From: JADLCX01 sp964630785
GTDB taxonomy: Bacteria; Planctomycetota; Phycisphaerae; Phycisphaerales; UBA1924
NCBI GenBank assembly: GCA_964630785.1
Contig: CAZVZG010000003.1
Span: forward strand, 62,001-126,000
Direction of reading: 5' to 3'
Length of the DNA: 64,000 nt
In this document: piece by piece, positions 17,019-26,660 of the stretch
Position numbering within the stretch: the first letter of the stretch is position 1
Layout of the letters: each line of letters opens with the position of its first letter
Program-made: the position numbers and the translations under genes
Notes under the pieces: model-generated
The model's input: only the letters and a program-made list of their open reading frames with translations
Database searches by the model: none
What the model was told of the DNA's origin: nothing

Positions 17019-19292
17019 TCAATCAGAGCGTCGCCCGTGCATCCGGAGGGCGGTCCGAAGATTGGCCACGTGTCGGCTCATCTCCGCGGCCTCGGACTCG
17101 GAAAGCTGGGATCCGCCGAATCGAACCCGGTAATAGACGCGGGAGATCTCGGCCAACCGATCGGCCGCTGAGGGGGATCGGGACCGCAAATGCTCGGCGT
17201 GGAGCAGCGGCGGAATGGAGTCAGGCTTGGGTTCGCCGGCCCGCCGGAGCGACCTCAGCGCGTCGGAATAGAAGGTGAGGCCGGGCTGCTGGGGGCGGCC
17301 CCGGCCCGCTCGCGGACGTGCTCCGCGGGCCGGCCGGGAGCGCCCACGCCGTCTCAAGCCCCGCCAGAGCAGCACGGCCGCCGCCACGCCCACGACGGCG
17401 GGGACGATCCAGCCGGTGGGGAGCGAGGCAATGCCTCCGGATCGGAGTCTCCGGGCGGCCACGAACAGCCGCCCGCTGAGGTCGTCGACGAACCTGCGGA
17501 CCCCGCCGAAGTTGAAACGGCGACCGATGGCCGACGAGCCCTGCGTGTTGGCATCGAAGCCGATCACCGAACGGTTCCAACCGAACTCGATGGTGTCGTA
17601 CCAGTTGCGGAGCGCGGCAAGCCAGCCGCGGGACTGGCGGCGCAAGGCGGAAACACCCGATGCCGGCGTGGGGTCGAATACCTGCCAGACACCGCCGCCG
17701 ACGTGGACCTCGGTCCACGCGTGGGCGTCGGACTGGCGCACGAGGTACTTGCGTGTAAGCGTGTTGTAGTCCGCGGCGACATATCCAACGACCAGGCGCG
17801 CCGAAAGGCCCACGCTCTGGCACATCGCCACCATCGCCGATGCGAAGTACTCGCAGTGCCCGCGCCGGGTCTTGAAGAGGAACATCTCGATCGGGTCCTG
17901 GCCCGGGTCCGGCGCGTCGAGCTCGCGCGAGTACTCGCAGTGGGTCCTCAAGTAATCACGGATCGCCGCGGCCGCCTGACGGTTCGCGGGGCGGTCGCGC
18001 TTGGCGGGATCGATCGCGACGCCGTTCTCGGTGAGCACACTCCGCGCCAGATCGCGGATCGGCCCGGCGAAAGCATCGTGAGCCGGGGGCCGGGGCGGTT
18101 CCGGTTCTTCGACGCCTTCCGTCGGTGATGACTGGATCACGTAACTGAGGTTCGACGGGACCGATCCGTTGCGGCGGAGCGACATATCGTCGGCTTCGAC
18201 CGTGAACGAGGAAGGTTGGTTGGCCGTCAGGGTGATAGGCCGCCAGAGGGTGAACAGGACGGCGTCCTCGCTGGGAGATCGGAGCGTGATGCGTTGGATG
18301 ACGCGCATACCGCGCCCGACGCCGGCATCAACCGCGGGGTCGATGACCCCGGGCACGCCGGCCTGCACCGAGATCGCTCGGGGCCGCGTCTCTGGCGGGG
18401 GCGAACTGGTCCAGATCGGCGGGGTGTACCGGTCGCGCGTGACGCCGCGAAGGTAATAGGGATGGTCCGGCGAGCCGAGGCTGGCGCCGGCGGCGTCCTC
18501 GACGGTGAGGTCGAGCACCGGGGTGGAGTTGTCGTCGAGGAACCCCGCGTGCCCGAGCTTGATCTCGTCGTTGAATCCGGTGCGTGTGATGCTCGCCTGA
18601 CCGAACTGGCCGAGGGCACCCGCGCCGAGCCCGCGCGGCGTCAACGCGAACACGATCGCGGCCATCGCCGTTGCCGCGAGAAGACTGACGACCGCGACGA
18701 GCCGGAACTGGCGTGCGGCGTGTCTCCCCGCGGCGATGACGGGCTTGGCGGCGGAGGCTGGGGGCCGGGTGGGCTGCGTACCGTCGGTGCCGGTGGTGGG
18801 GCGGTTGGTGATCTGTCGCTGGCCGGCGTGCAACTGGTAGAGCATGGCCGCGGTCAGCGCCGCGGGGGTGTAGAGGAACAGGCACACGCCCACCGGCAGC
18901 GTGTTGCTGGTGAGCATGGCCGCGATGACGACGAACAGGCTGAGGGTCAGCAGTTGCGACTCGTCGCGAGCGGTCCGCCGGTCGAAGAGCTTGAGGAGTT
19001 GCACGTAGACCAGGAACTCACCCAGGTGCGAGACGATCGGCTGTCCGGCATGGGCCCGGGAGGCGTGCAGCGCGGCGTTGATGATCGCGCCGAGCACGAG
19101 CAGGTTCACCACCGCCCGCGGCAGGCACACCGGGCGCCAGCCGTCGCCCGCCGCGCCCGCCACGTAACCCAGGATCGACACCAGCGTGCAGACCACCGCG
19201 AGCGTCGGCCGATCATCGGCCAGGCAGAATGTCAGCAGGCCGAGGTATACGGTCAGCACGGAGATCGCGTTGAAGCGGCGGCCGAGGCTCAT
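17019..19292 (-). CDS. transglutaminase-like membrane protein (TgpA type)
   Basis: 757-residue membrane protein. Residues ~1-250 contain about six hydrophobic helices (DUF3488/TgpA-like). A periplasmic transglutaminase-like cysteine peptidase core follows, with Cys481 in RRGHCEYFASAMVAMCQS, His near 525 in SDAHAWTEVHV and Asp in VFDPTPASG. A further membrane helix near residue 640 precedes a basic C-terminal tail. Such proteins usually sit beside a DUF58 protein and a MoxR ATPase; here DUF58 is directly upstream and overlaps by ATGA, while MoxR is absent from the window. The cleaved or cross-linked substrate is unknown. Confidence 0.88.
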   Translation of the reverse strand: MSLGRRFNAISVLTVYLGLLTFCLADDRPTLAVVCTLVSILGYVAGAAGDGWRPVCLPRAVVNLLVLGAIINAALHASRAHAGQPIVSHLGEFLVYVQLLKLFDRRTARDESQLLTLSLFVVIAAMLTSNTLPVGVCLFLYTPAALTAAMLYQLHAGQRQITNRPTTGTDGTQPTRPPASAAKPVIAAGRHAARQFRLVAVVSLLAATAMAAIVFALTPRGLGAGALGQFGQASITRTGFNDEIKLGHAGFLDDNSTPVLDLTVEDAAGASLGSPDHPYYLRGVTRDRYTPPIWTSSPPPETRPRAISVQAGVPGVIDPAVDAGVGRGMRVIQRITLRSPSEDAVLFTLWRPITLTANQPSSFTVEADDMSLRRNGSVPSNLSYVIQSSPTEGVEEPEPPRPPAHDAFAGPIRDLARSVLTENGVAIDPAKRDRPANRQAAAAIRDYLRTHCEYSRELDAPDPGQDPIEMFLFKTRRGHCEYFASAMVAMCQSVGLSARLVVGYVAADYNTLTRKYLVRQSDAHAWTEVHVGGGVWQVFDPTPASGVSALRRQSRGWLAALRNWYDTIEFGWNRSVIGFDANTQGSSAIGRRFNFGGVRRFVDDLSGRLFVAARRLRSGGIASLPTGWIVPAVVGVAAAVLLWRGLRRRGRSRPARGARPRAGRGRPQQPGLTFYSDALRSLRRAGEPKPDSIPPLLHAEHLRSRSPSAADRLAEISRVYYRVRFGGSQLSESEAAEMSRHVANLRTALRMHGRRSD

Positions 19293-20575
19293 GCGCGCAC
19301 CGCCTGCGGCGCGGGCCGACCGCCTGCTGATGGGCTCTCTGAGCCCCGTCGCAACTCGTCTCGGGATACGAACGATCGGATGTGCGCCGGACGCCGCGCT
19401 GTGTCGGCCGGCGCGAACGACGTGTCGATCTCGCCCGCGTGGATGCAGATGCACCCGCCAACGTCACGCGAGGAGGAGATGTGGGGGAACGCCTCGCGCA
19501 GGCCGCGGGTGTCGGGCGGGCCCAGTTCGATGAGCCCCAGCTCGCGCAGCAGCCGGTCGGCCTGCCCGGGGTGGATGTTCGGCGGGACGAGCAGACCGAC
19601 GACCGGGACGGCCAGGCCGATGGCCAGGTCGTCGCGGCCACCGTGGGCGGCTGTTCCCGCGGCGCTGCCCGCTCGGGCGCGGTGGATGATCGCCGCGGCG
19701 ATACCGATGGCCTGCTCGTCGAGCATGTCCGGGTACTCCGGGTCGATGCGCAGGCGCAGCACGATCCACAGGCGCTGGGGCGCGGGGGCGAGAGATTGAC
19801 GGACCAGCAGCGTGCCGCGGCGTGCCGAGGGCTTCCACGCGATGGCGCGGGGGTTGTCGCCGGGGTTGTATTCGCGCAGAGAGTGGAACTCGTCGCCCGG
19901 GCCGCGCAGGCGCCCGGAGCGGTCGGACTCGCTCGGGCCGAGTTGTTCAGCGAGGGCGGGGACCTCGACGGCGATCGGGGCCGGCCGGATCACCGCCGAA
20001 GCCGACTCGGCGAACACCAGGCTCTTGCGGACGAGCCCGAACGGGAACGACGTGGACACGACGAACGCCCGGAAGGAGATCGGTCCGCGCCGGATCGCGC
20101 GGGGCGAGGCGGTCACGACGATCGAATCACGCGGCCCGAGGTGGGCCACGAACGCACGCGGCTGCTCGACACGGGTGATCGTCGAGTGCGTGCCCGATGT
20201 TCTTCCCGCCCTGGGCGGCGGGCTGTGCGGGTTCTTCGGCGTGAAATCGGCCGGCAGCTCATCGATGCTCAACGCGAACGCCGGCATCAGGCGGTTGCGG
20301 TTGCGCACCCTGTATCGGATGGTCAGCGGCGAACCGACCTCCGCGTCGGCGACGCGATCCCGCCGCACCTCGATCCCCATGAGCATTGCCCCCGACAGCG
20401 TGCCCGAGACCACCAAGATCGCCAGGCTGAAGCCGAACGCCCAGAAGAGCAGGTTGTTCTGGCTGTTGAACGCGCCCAGGGCCAGCAGCAGCGTGACCAG
20501 GATGTACACCAGCGCGGGCGAGCCGAAGTGGTAGCGGCGGCGGGGGCGCTGAGATGGTCGGGCGTCGCGGGGCAT
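19289..20575 (-). CDS. DUF58 domain protein
   Basis: 428-residue protein with two N-terminal membrane helices (LVYILVTLLLALGAF and FWAFGFSLAILVVSGTL) followed by a long soluble part with the DUF58 hallmark DEFHSLREYNPGDNPRAIAW near residue 235. DUF58 proteins often have a von Willebrand-like fold and act with MoxR ATPases and transglutaminases. Its stop codon overlaps the start of the transglutaminase gene, so the two are co-translated. No ribosome site is seen; a TAGCGT box ends seven nt before the ATG, so the mRNA may be leaderless. Confidence 0.85.
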   Translation of the reverse strand: MPRDARPSQRPRRRYHFGSPALVYILVTLLLALGAFNSQNNLLFWAFGFSLAILVVSGTLSGAMLMGIEVRRDRVADAEVGSPLTIRYRVRNRNRLMPAFALSIDELPADFTPKNPHSPPPRAGRTSGTHSTITRVEQPRAFVAHLGPRDSIVVTASPRAIRRGPISFRAFVVSTSFPFGLVRKSLVFAESASAVIRPAPIAVEVPALAEQLGPSESDRSGRLRGPGDEFHSLREYNPGDNPRAIAWKPSARRGTLLVRQSLAPAPQRLWIVLRLRIDPEYPDMLDEQAIGIAAAIIHRARAGSAAGTAAHGGRDDLAIGLAVPVVGLLVPPNIHPGQADRLLRELGLIELGPPDTRGLREAFPHISSSRDVGGCICIHAGEIDTSFAPADTARRPAHIRSFVSRDELRRGSESPSAGGRPAPQAVRA

Positions 20576-20641
20576 CCCGGAAACGCTACGCCGATTGAGG
20601 CACGGGAGTTTCCGTGGATCGTGCGGGCGGGAACTGAGGAA

Positions 20642-21223
20642 CTACCGGGCTGGCCCCGGCTCGTTCCCCGGCTTCCACTTGATGTTGCATCCGATGCTCG
20701 GGCGCTGCGCGGCCGCGGGCGCGTGGCCCGCGAGCACGGCGTCGAGCGCGGCCCGCAGGTCGCGCCCGGTGACGGGCAGGGTGTTGCTCGGGCGGCTGTC
20801 GTCGAGTTGGCCGCGGTAAACGAGGCGGTCGGCTGCGTCGAACAGGAAGAAGTCGGGCGTGCACGCGGCGTGGTAGGCCCTCGCGACGGACTGATCGGCG
20901 TCGTAGAGGTAGGGGAATGAATAACCGGCCGCGGCGGCCTCGGACCGCATGAGGTCCGGGGCGTCGGCGGGGTAGTTCTCGACGTCGTTGGAACTGATCG
21001 CGAGGATGGCGACGCCGCGTGGGGAGTAGTCGCGGGCGATGGCCGCGAGCTGGGCTCGGACGTGCTTCACGTACGGGCAGTGGTTACAGATGAACATCAC
21101 GAGCAGGGGCTTGCTCGCGCGATAAGCCGCGAGTGTCACACGCTTGCCGGAGACGGTGTCGGTGAGGGAGAACTCCGGCGCGGGCGTGCCCAGCGGGAGC
21201 ATGGTGGAGGGTGTCGCGGCCAC
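20642..21223 (-). CDS. thioredoxin-fold redoxin (AhpC/TSA-like)
   Basis: 193-residue cytosolic protein with a thioredoxin-like fold. The CxxC site is in MFICNHCPYVKHVRAQL, followed by ILAISSNDVENYP and the cis-Pro region TPDFFLFDAADRLVYRGQL. These are the marks of the alkyl hydroperoxide reductase/thiol-specific antioxidant-like redoxin group with a CNHCPYVK site. The GTG start is chosen because AGGAG lies seven nt upstream; an ATG eight codons later lacks a signal. A TACACT -10 box is about 25 nt further upstream. It stands alone between the DUF58 gene and the VIT/VWA gene. The electron donor is not evident. Confidence 0.85.
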   Translation of the reverse strand: MAATPSTMLPLGTPAPEFSLTDTVSGKRVTLAAYRASKPLLVMFICNHCPYVKHVRAQLAAIARDYSPRGVAILAISSNDVENYPADAPDLMRSEAAAAGYSFPYLYDADQSVARAYHAACTPDFFLFDAADRLVYRGQLDDSRPSNTLPVTGRDLRAALDAVLAGHAPAAAQRPSIGCNIKWKPGNEPGPAR

Positions 21224-21364
21224 GTGACGGCTCCTGGTCTGCGCGGCAGTGTAGAGCCGTCGGGAGGAAGGGTCACCGCGGAGGCGCTGAGGGCGCGGAG
21301 AACGAGCGGTGGTTGAAGGCAAGGGTCGCGCCGGCGTGGGACGCGGTGGCGGGGCGTGCGCTGC

Positions 21365-24300
21365 TCACCGCACGTCCACCCCGCCGCCGCCCGTGCTCGG
21401 CGAGCTCGGTGTTGTGGCGGGTTCGATGCGTTGGACCGATGGGAGCAGGGCCAGCGCTTCAAGTTTGGCGATGGGGATGGAGCCGACGATCGTCTTCGCA
21501 TCGGTCAGTTGCCTGTCGATGCGGAAGCCGACCGCCTGGAGCGCACCGAGCGTGGCTTCGTCGATCTTTTCAACGAGCACGGAGACGATCACCCCGTCGC
21601 CCGAGCGGGCTACTTGGTTGTCTCGCAGGACGTTGGACTTTTCAGAGCCCGTAAGCGGAAGGAGCATCAAGTCGTCCGGGTCGGGCGTTCGCGCAGCCTT
21701 CTCGTTCACGGGAGCCGGCGCGTTGACCGCCGGCGCGGGTAGCAGGTCGTAGAGCCGCTGATCGAGCCGGCGCAGCAGCGTGCGCTCCCGCTGGGTGACC
21801 TCCTCCGTGCGGGCCGCGAGCGCGGCGGTTTGTGCGCTGGTCGCGGTTACGGGCGAGGCGGGAGCGGCGGCGGCGTCCTTGTCCGATTTCTCACCGTGCG
21901 GAGCCGCGTTACGAGCCGGCGTGGCCGCCTCTTCGATTCGCAGCCCGGCGTTGGTGGCCATCACTTCGCCCCATGCGTCGAGCAGGGGCGCATCGGGGTA
22001 ACGGTTCTGGAAGAGCACCTGTGCGCGGTTGGCGGCGACGTACTGGCCCTGTTTGACGTTCGCCGCGATGAAGTTCGCGCCCGCGGCCACGGCCAGGCGT
22101 TCGGGCGCGGGTTGGCCGAGCGACGCTGAAAGGTTTAGCCGACTCTCGACATCGCCGTAGAACTCCTCCGCGGCGAGGCTTTGGATCACCGGGTCGGCCG
22201 GGAGGGCGACGGCGGGTTCAGCCGCGTCGCCGAACGAATAGCGGAAGTGGTGATCGGGCAACGGGCGCGATTGTGCTCCACCGCCTGCTTTGAGCGTCGG
22301 AGCGGCTTGTGCGACAGGCGCCGCATTCACGCCGAGCTCGACAGGCGCCGGAGAAGCGGGCGGAAGCGACTTCATGTCGGCGGGTGCGGCGGGTTTCTTG
22401 GCAAGCCCCGATTCGCTGGCACGGGCCTTCTCTTCGGGCATGGGCTTTTCGGCGACGTGCGGGGCCGGCGCTCCACCACGGGCGGGGTTCTGCTCTTTCG
22501 ATGCCCCGGGCGGCTCGGGCGGGGCCGGCGCTTGAGCAGTCACCCCGGCATTTGAGGTCGATGGACCACCCCGTGCGATCGCGCCTTCGGTCTTTCTGGC
22601 GGCTCCGAGCGCACCGATGGCCACCGAGTTGGTCACGGACGAGGTCGGGGCGTAGGCCAACGCCATAGGTGCTTGAGCCGCTTGCGCCTGCCGGCGAACG
22701 GCCGCGGCTGCGGCACGCTCGGCCACGTCGGGGCTGAAGAACCCGTCCCATTCGGTTGCGTCGGGGAGTTCGACGGGGATCGGCACGAGCGTGGGCCGGC
22801 CTTCGATGGTCATTCGCCGGTGATCGACCGCGACGAAACTGGTGAACGGCGACATGATGCCGAAGGCCTCGCCGAGCTGGACAACCCGGCCGCGGACGTC
22901 GGCGGGAGTCTCCCCGAGTTGCAGCGCGGTGAGGTGATCGCCGAGCAGGCGGTCGATTCGGGCTCGGGCCCAGAGGTTCGGGACGACAGCGTCGCCGAGC
23001 TCAGCGGTCACGGGTTGACTGCCTCCCGCGGGTAGGTCGTCGAACCCGATCGGGATGGTGCGCTCCCACGGCCCGGCGACCGTCTGACCGCGAACAGTGA
23101 TGAAGCCCCGGCCGGGGTGTGTGAGCCGACCAACCAGCGTGATTGGGCGAGCCTCGAAGAGGTCGGGGACCTGATCGAGCGGCGGCTCGACATCGGCCAC
23201 GTCGAGTCCCGGCGAGAACTCGGCGGAGATGTGCGTGAGCACAGGTGTTCGAGTTCGCCGGTTGAGACGTTCGATGACGCGGGTGACTTCGTCGGCGATG
23301 GCCTTGTCGGTGTTCACACCGGGTGCGCTCTCGTGGGGGATCAGCATGTAGTCGGCCTCGCCTCCGCCGGCGCGGGCCATGCCGTCGAGCAGGTAGCGGT
23401 TGACAGAGTTGCCGATGCCGATCGGGAAGACCCGCGTCGTGCCGCGGGTTTGGCGGATCGCGTTGATGATGGCGTGGTCGTTGCCGACGTAGCCGTCGGT
23501 GAGGAAGACGACGATGCGGAGGGGGCGCACCGGGGCCTCGTCGGCGAGCACGGTCGAGTCGGCGACTAGGGCGCGGGCGGGCTCCTTGCCGGGCTCGGTG
23601 ATCCAGCGTCCGCGAACGATCAGGGCGAGTTTGGTTTCGTCGTGAAGGTGCTCGGCTGCGCGCCGGAGGTAGGTCCGCGGAAGCTGCATCTTCTCGACGC
23701 GGGCTGTGACGGGGGGTTGAACGCCGGGATCGAGGATGATCTTGCCGTCGGTCAGGACGGAGGCGGTGGTGAGGCCAGAGGAGTCCAGATCGCCGTCGTC
23801 GATGCGCACCGTGACCTCGCGCCCATCGGCGGGAACGGCGCCGAGTTCGGCCGGGCTGACGGGCTCACCGGCCGCGTCATCGGCGACGGTGGGGCGCAGA
23901 GCGGTCTGGATGGCCGTCATCATATCGGTGCCGCCGCCGCCTTCGCGACGATCGAAGAACGCGAGGGCCTCGTCGCGGTTCGCGTCGGTGAGCGGCCTGG
24001 GCGCGGGCCAGAGCACACGGGTGTCGCCGCTGAAGGTCACAACGTTGAACGTGTCCTGGGGGCGCATGGCGCCGATAAGGGATCGCGCCACCGATTTGGA
24101 CTCTTCGATCGGGCGGCCGCGCATCGAGCCCGAGGTGTCGAGCACGAAGACCAACTCGCGCGGCACGGCCGCGGCGTCTTCAACGCGGTTGGGCGGCTGG
24201 AGCACGACGGCGAAGAAGTCGCTCCGGTTGGTGCGGGCGGTGAAGACCGATTCGACCACGCCCGGCGCGGCCTGTCGCCACCTGAGCAGGAAGTCGCGGT

Positions 24301-25726
24301 TCGGGATCGCGGGCCTATCCGCGAGCGTGATGTTGGTTCGCGAAGGCATCCCTTCGGGACTCAAGCGGACGTCTTGCCGTTTGACGGCGTGCAAGGGCGA
24401 CTCAATGTCGACCAGGCCCGGACCGCCGGTGTCGATTGTGACCGAGATGGAGATGTCGTGGCCGGCGCGGGTTTCGGGGCGCGTCGGCGTTGGGGTGATG
24501 CGATCGGCGTCGGGGACCTGGGGCGTTGATTGGGCGAACGGCTCGCCGGGATTGAGCGTGCGAATGTGGAACCAGCGTCCGCCGACCTCACCCACGTCGT
24601 TGGCGTAGAGCGTGCCGGCCTCATGCTCGCCGTCGGGATACGCCGCGTTGAACTCGGCGATGGGCGCGCCGAACTCTTTGGCGGGCTCCGCAACCCCATC
24701 GACAGGCGCCAGCGGTCGGGCCATCGGCAGCGACGCGGCCAGCGTGGCGGCATCGAGGTGGCCGTCGTTGTGGGTGAAGGTGAGCTGCGCGGGCGCGAGG
24801 AGGTTGACGCCCTCGCGGGGGACGAACCCCGTCACGCCCACGTCTGGCGCGGCCGCCGCGGCTGAGGTTTCGCCATCCGCGACGGCACCGCCGGGGATGT
24901 ACCGCGGCCCGACCACGGTCGGGAACGTGAACTCGTATTCGCCGCCGCGGGACTCGACCTGCTCGACGTAGCTGATCGTGATGTCGATGTCAGCGCCCGG
25001 ATCGATGTTGGCGACGGACTGTGTGAAGATGTTTGGCCGCTCCTGTTCGAGCAGGCTTGCCGTGCGTCCGCTCTCGCGGGCGGCCTCGTAGACCTCTCGC
25101 GCGAGGGATCGCTCCTTGACCTGACCGACGACCACACGATCGCCGATCGTCATGTTCATGCGGTCCACGGCGGCGTGGTGCGCGAGCGGGAACGTGTATA
25201 CCGCCTCGATCGCGGAGGCGTGCGGGTTGTGGTACTTCTGCGTCAGCGTGACGCGGGCGAACGGGCCGCACACGATGGCCTGGACGTCCGTGTGCTTGAG
25301 CACGCACGGGCCGAGCGGGTCGCCCCGGGGGTCGAACGCGTCGAGTCGGCCGCCTTCGGGGGCGAGGACGACGTTGGCCCGCGCGCTGGCGACGGCCACG
25401 GGGGAGGTCTTGTTCGAGATGAGCAGCAGCAAGAGCGGGACGGTGGCGAGCAGGATCAACGCGGCCGCGGCGAGTGGGTTCATCCGGGTCAGGATGAAGC
25501 GGCGGACGACCACCGGTGCCGGCTGTGGCCGGGGGATTTCGGTGAGCGAAGCGAGCAGGCGATCGCGCCCGGCCGCGGCACGCTCGGCGTTCTCGTTGTG
25601 CCATTGGCGCAGCAGCGAATCGAGATCATCGCCGGCGGGGGGGGAGAGCCGAGGAGGAGACGGATCGACGGGATCGCCCGCGGGGTCGCGGAGCGGCCGA
25701 TGATTGTGCGGATGGAAGGCACTCAT
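21365..25726 (-). CDS. giant membrane protein with VIT and von Willebrand A domains
   Basis: 1453-residue protein. Residues 1-81 are predicted cytosolic, then one membrane helix (82-106). Beyond it is a VIT domain (~115-260: ARVTLTQKYHNPHASAIEAV, with EVYEAARESGRTASLLEQ) and a VWA domain with the metal site DTSGSMRG near residue 530. Further parts are an Ala/Pro-rich linker near 1000-1150 and an unassigned C-terminal region. Its start overlaps the stop of the ECF sigma gene (ATGA), the position usually held by an anti-sigma factor, so the cytosolic N-terminus may bind that sigma factor; no zinc anti-sigma motif is present. Extracellular adhesion or sensing is likely. Confidence 0.88.
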   Translation of the reverse strand: MSAFHPHNHRPLRDPAGDPVDPSPPRLSPPAGDDLDSLLRQWHNENAERAAAGRDRLLASLTEIPRPQPAPVVVRRFILTRMNPLAAAALILLATVPLLLLLISNKTSPVAVASARANVVLAPEGGRLDAFDPRGDPLGPCVLKHTDVQAIVCGPFARVTLTQKYHNPHASAIEAVYTFPLAHHAAVDRMNMTIGDRVVVGQVKERSLAREVYEAARESGRTASLLEQERPNIFTQSVANIDPGADIDITISYVEQVESRGGEYEFTFPTVVGPRYIPGGAVADGETSAAAAAPDVGVTGFVPREGVNLLAPAQLTFTHNDGHLDAATLAASLPMARPLAPVDGVAEPAKEFGAPIAEFNAAYPDGEHEAGTLYANDVGEVGGRWFHIRTLNPGEPFAQSTPQVPDADRITPTPTRPETRAGHDISISVTIDTGGPGLVDIESPLHAVKRQDVRLSPEGMPSRTNITLADRPAIPNRDFLLRWRQAAPGVVESVFTARTNRSDFFAVVLQPPNRVEDAAAVPRELVFVLDTSGSMRGRPIEESKSVARSLIGAMRPQDTFNVVTFSGDTRVLWPAPRPLTDANRDEALAFFDRREGGGGTDMMTAIQTALRPTVADDAAGEPVSPAELGAVPADGREVTVRIDDGDLDSSGLTTASVLTDGKIILDPGVQPPVTARVEKMQLPRTYLRRAAEHLHDETKLALIVRGRWITEPGKEPARALVADSTVLADEAPVRPLRIVVFLTDGYVGNDHAIINAIRQTRGTTRVFPIGIGNSVNRYLLDGMARAGGGEADYMLIPHESAPGVNTDKAIADEVTRVIERLNRRTRTPVLTHISAEFSPGLDVADVEPPLDQVPDLFEARPITLVGRLTHPGRGFITVRGQTVAGPWERTIPIGFDDLPAGGSQPVTAELGDAVVPNLWARARIDRLLGDHLTALQLGETPADVRGRVVQLGEAFGIMSPFTSFVAVDHRRMTIEGRPTLVPIPVELPDATEWDGFFSPDVAERAAAAAVRRQAQAAQAPMALAYAPTSSVTNSVAIGALGAARKTEGAIARGGPSTSNAGVTAQAPAPPEPPGASKEQNPARGGAPAPHVAEKPMPEEKARASESGLAKKPAAPADMKSLPPASPAPVELGVNAAPVAQAAPTLKAGGGAQSRPLPDHHFRYSFGDAAEPAVALPADPVIQSLAAEEFYGDVESRLNLSASLGQPAPERLAVAAGANFIAANVKQGQYVAANRAQVLFQNRYPDAPLLDAWGEVMATNAGLRIEEAATPARNAAPHGEKSDKDAAAAPASPVTATSAQTAALAARTEEVTQRERTLLRRLDQRLYDLLPAPAVNAPAPVNEKAARTPDPDDLMLLPLTGSEKSNVLRDNQVARSGDGVIVSVLVEKIDEATLGALQAVGFRIDRQLTDAKTIVGSIPIAKLEALALLPSVQRIEPATTPSSPSTGGGGVDVR

Positions 25727-26364
25727 GCGTTGGCCCTCGTCATGATGGAGGCCAGGTGATCGCGGGCGCGGGCCAGAAGCTTGTAGAACGCGCTGCGCGA
25801 CAGGCCCAGCGAGCCCGAGGCCGCGGCGACTGGGTCGGGCTCGAGGTAGTAGAGGTGGATGGCCAGGCGTTCATCGTCGGGAAGCTCGTCGAGCGCGAGC
25901 GTGAGGCGGGCGAGCTGCTCGCCGTGCTCGGCGGCGGTGGCCGGAGCGGGCTCGGCTCTGGAGAGCTGGCCGTTCATGCCGCGCGCCCCGTGGTCAAAGG
26001 AGGCGTGCTCGTGCTTGCGACGTCGCCTGGCCGCGCGTTGGCGCTCCGAGCACACGTTGGCCGCGATCTGGTAGAGCCAGGAGCGGATGCCCGCGGCGTC
26101 GGCAACTCGATCGAGCATGCGGAAGGCGCGAAGAAAGGTCTCCTGGAGCGCATCATCGGTCTCGGCCTCCGAGGGCGAGTGACGCCGACAGAGCGCGCGG
26201 ACGACGGGCGAATGCCGGTCGTAGATCCGCGCGAAGGCCGCGTGGGCTTCGGGACCGCCTGAGCGGGCGACCCCGAGGTCGCGGGCGTCGGGACTCATCA
26301 ACGCAGGAATGGCCGCCGGGTCGGGGCTGTCCTCTGAATGCGGGATGGAATCCGCGCTGCACAC
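25723..26364 (-). CDS. ECF-type RNA polymerase sigma factor
   Basis: 213-residue sigma-70 family member of the extracytoplasmic function group. Region 2 covers ~40-105 (AFARIYDRHSPVVRALCRR, DDALQETFLRAFRML, SWLYQIAANVCSERQRAARR) and region 4 covers ~150-205 (LDELPDDERLAIHLYYLE, then LGLSRSAFYKLLARARDHL). The GTG start is taken because a TAGGCT box ends six nt before it, matching the leaderless pattern in this window; an ATG 22 codons later (26298) is the main alternative. It overlaps the VIT/VWA gene by four nt. A terminator of an upstream RNA lies 80 nt before it. Confidence 0.88.
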   Translation of the reverse strand: MCSADSIPHSEDSPDPAAIPALMSPDARDLGVARSGGPEAHAAFARIYDRHSPVVRALCRRHSPSEAETDDALQETFLRAFRMLDRVADAAGIRSWLYQIAANVCSERQRAARRRRKHEHASFDHGARGMNGQLSRAEPAPATAAEHGEQLARLTLALDELPDDERLAIHLYYLEPDPVAAASGSLGLSRSAFYKLLARARDHLASIMTRANA

Positions 26365-26444
26365 TGCGCCAGCCTATCGGGCGGGTGCGACACCGGTTGC
26401 GGGCCTGGTTGGTGGGGACGCCCGGGCACGGAATGCCGCAGGGC

Positions 26445-26484
26445 AAAAAAAATCCCGGCTGCGACCGGTCAGTTCGCAGCCGGG
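26445..26484 (-). terminator. strong rho-independent terminator of the candidate small RNA
   Basis: An 11-bp perfect stem (26454-26464 with 26474-26484), a 9-nt loop and, on the minus strand, a run of eight T (26445-26452). This is the clearest intrinsic terminator in the window and fixes the direction of the RNA. Confidence 0.9.
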
Positions 26485-26660
26485 TTAGAGGACTGTTTAG
26501 GCCCTCTCTCGCCTCTCTCTCACTCCAGAAGCTCCCTCGAGCATCTCTCTCTTGCTCCGCCCTCTCTCTCGCGTATCTCTCTCTGCTCTCCAGACCCGAA
26601 GGAGTCTTTGGCAGTACGCAGGGCTTCGCAGATGTCGAATCGGAAGCTACCGGTAAGGCA
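26445..26660 (-). ncRNA. candidate small RNA with repeated GAGAGA tracts
   Basis: A ~215-nt minus-strand unit bounded by a good promoter (26666-26693) and a strong terminator, with no believable ORF inside. The RNA is purine-rich and contains five GA repeats (near 26505-26510, 26513-26521, 26544-26552, 26562-26570 and 26577-26584). One is shown in a hairpin loop (GAGCA 26539-26543 with TGCTC 26553-26557, loop AGAGAGAGA in the RNA). A UUCG-type hairpin lies near 26590-26605. Part of it matches the ahcY leader in 20 of 22 nt. It does not resemble 6S, SRP, tmRNA or RNase P RNA. It could also be an attenuated leader of the sigma gene. Confidence 0.6.

Noticed and set aside
26445..26660. 6S, SRP, tmRNA or RNase P RNA
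   Set aside because: No central-bulge rod pairing, GGAA tetraloop domain, tRNA-like ends or RNase P core motifs were found.
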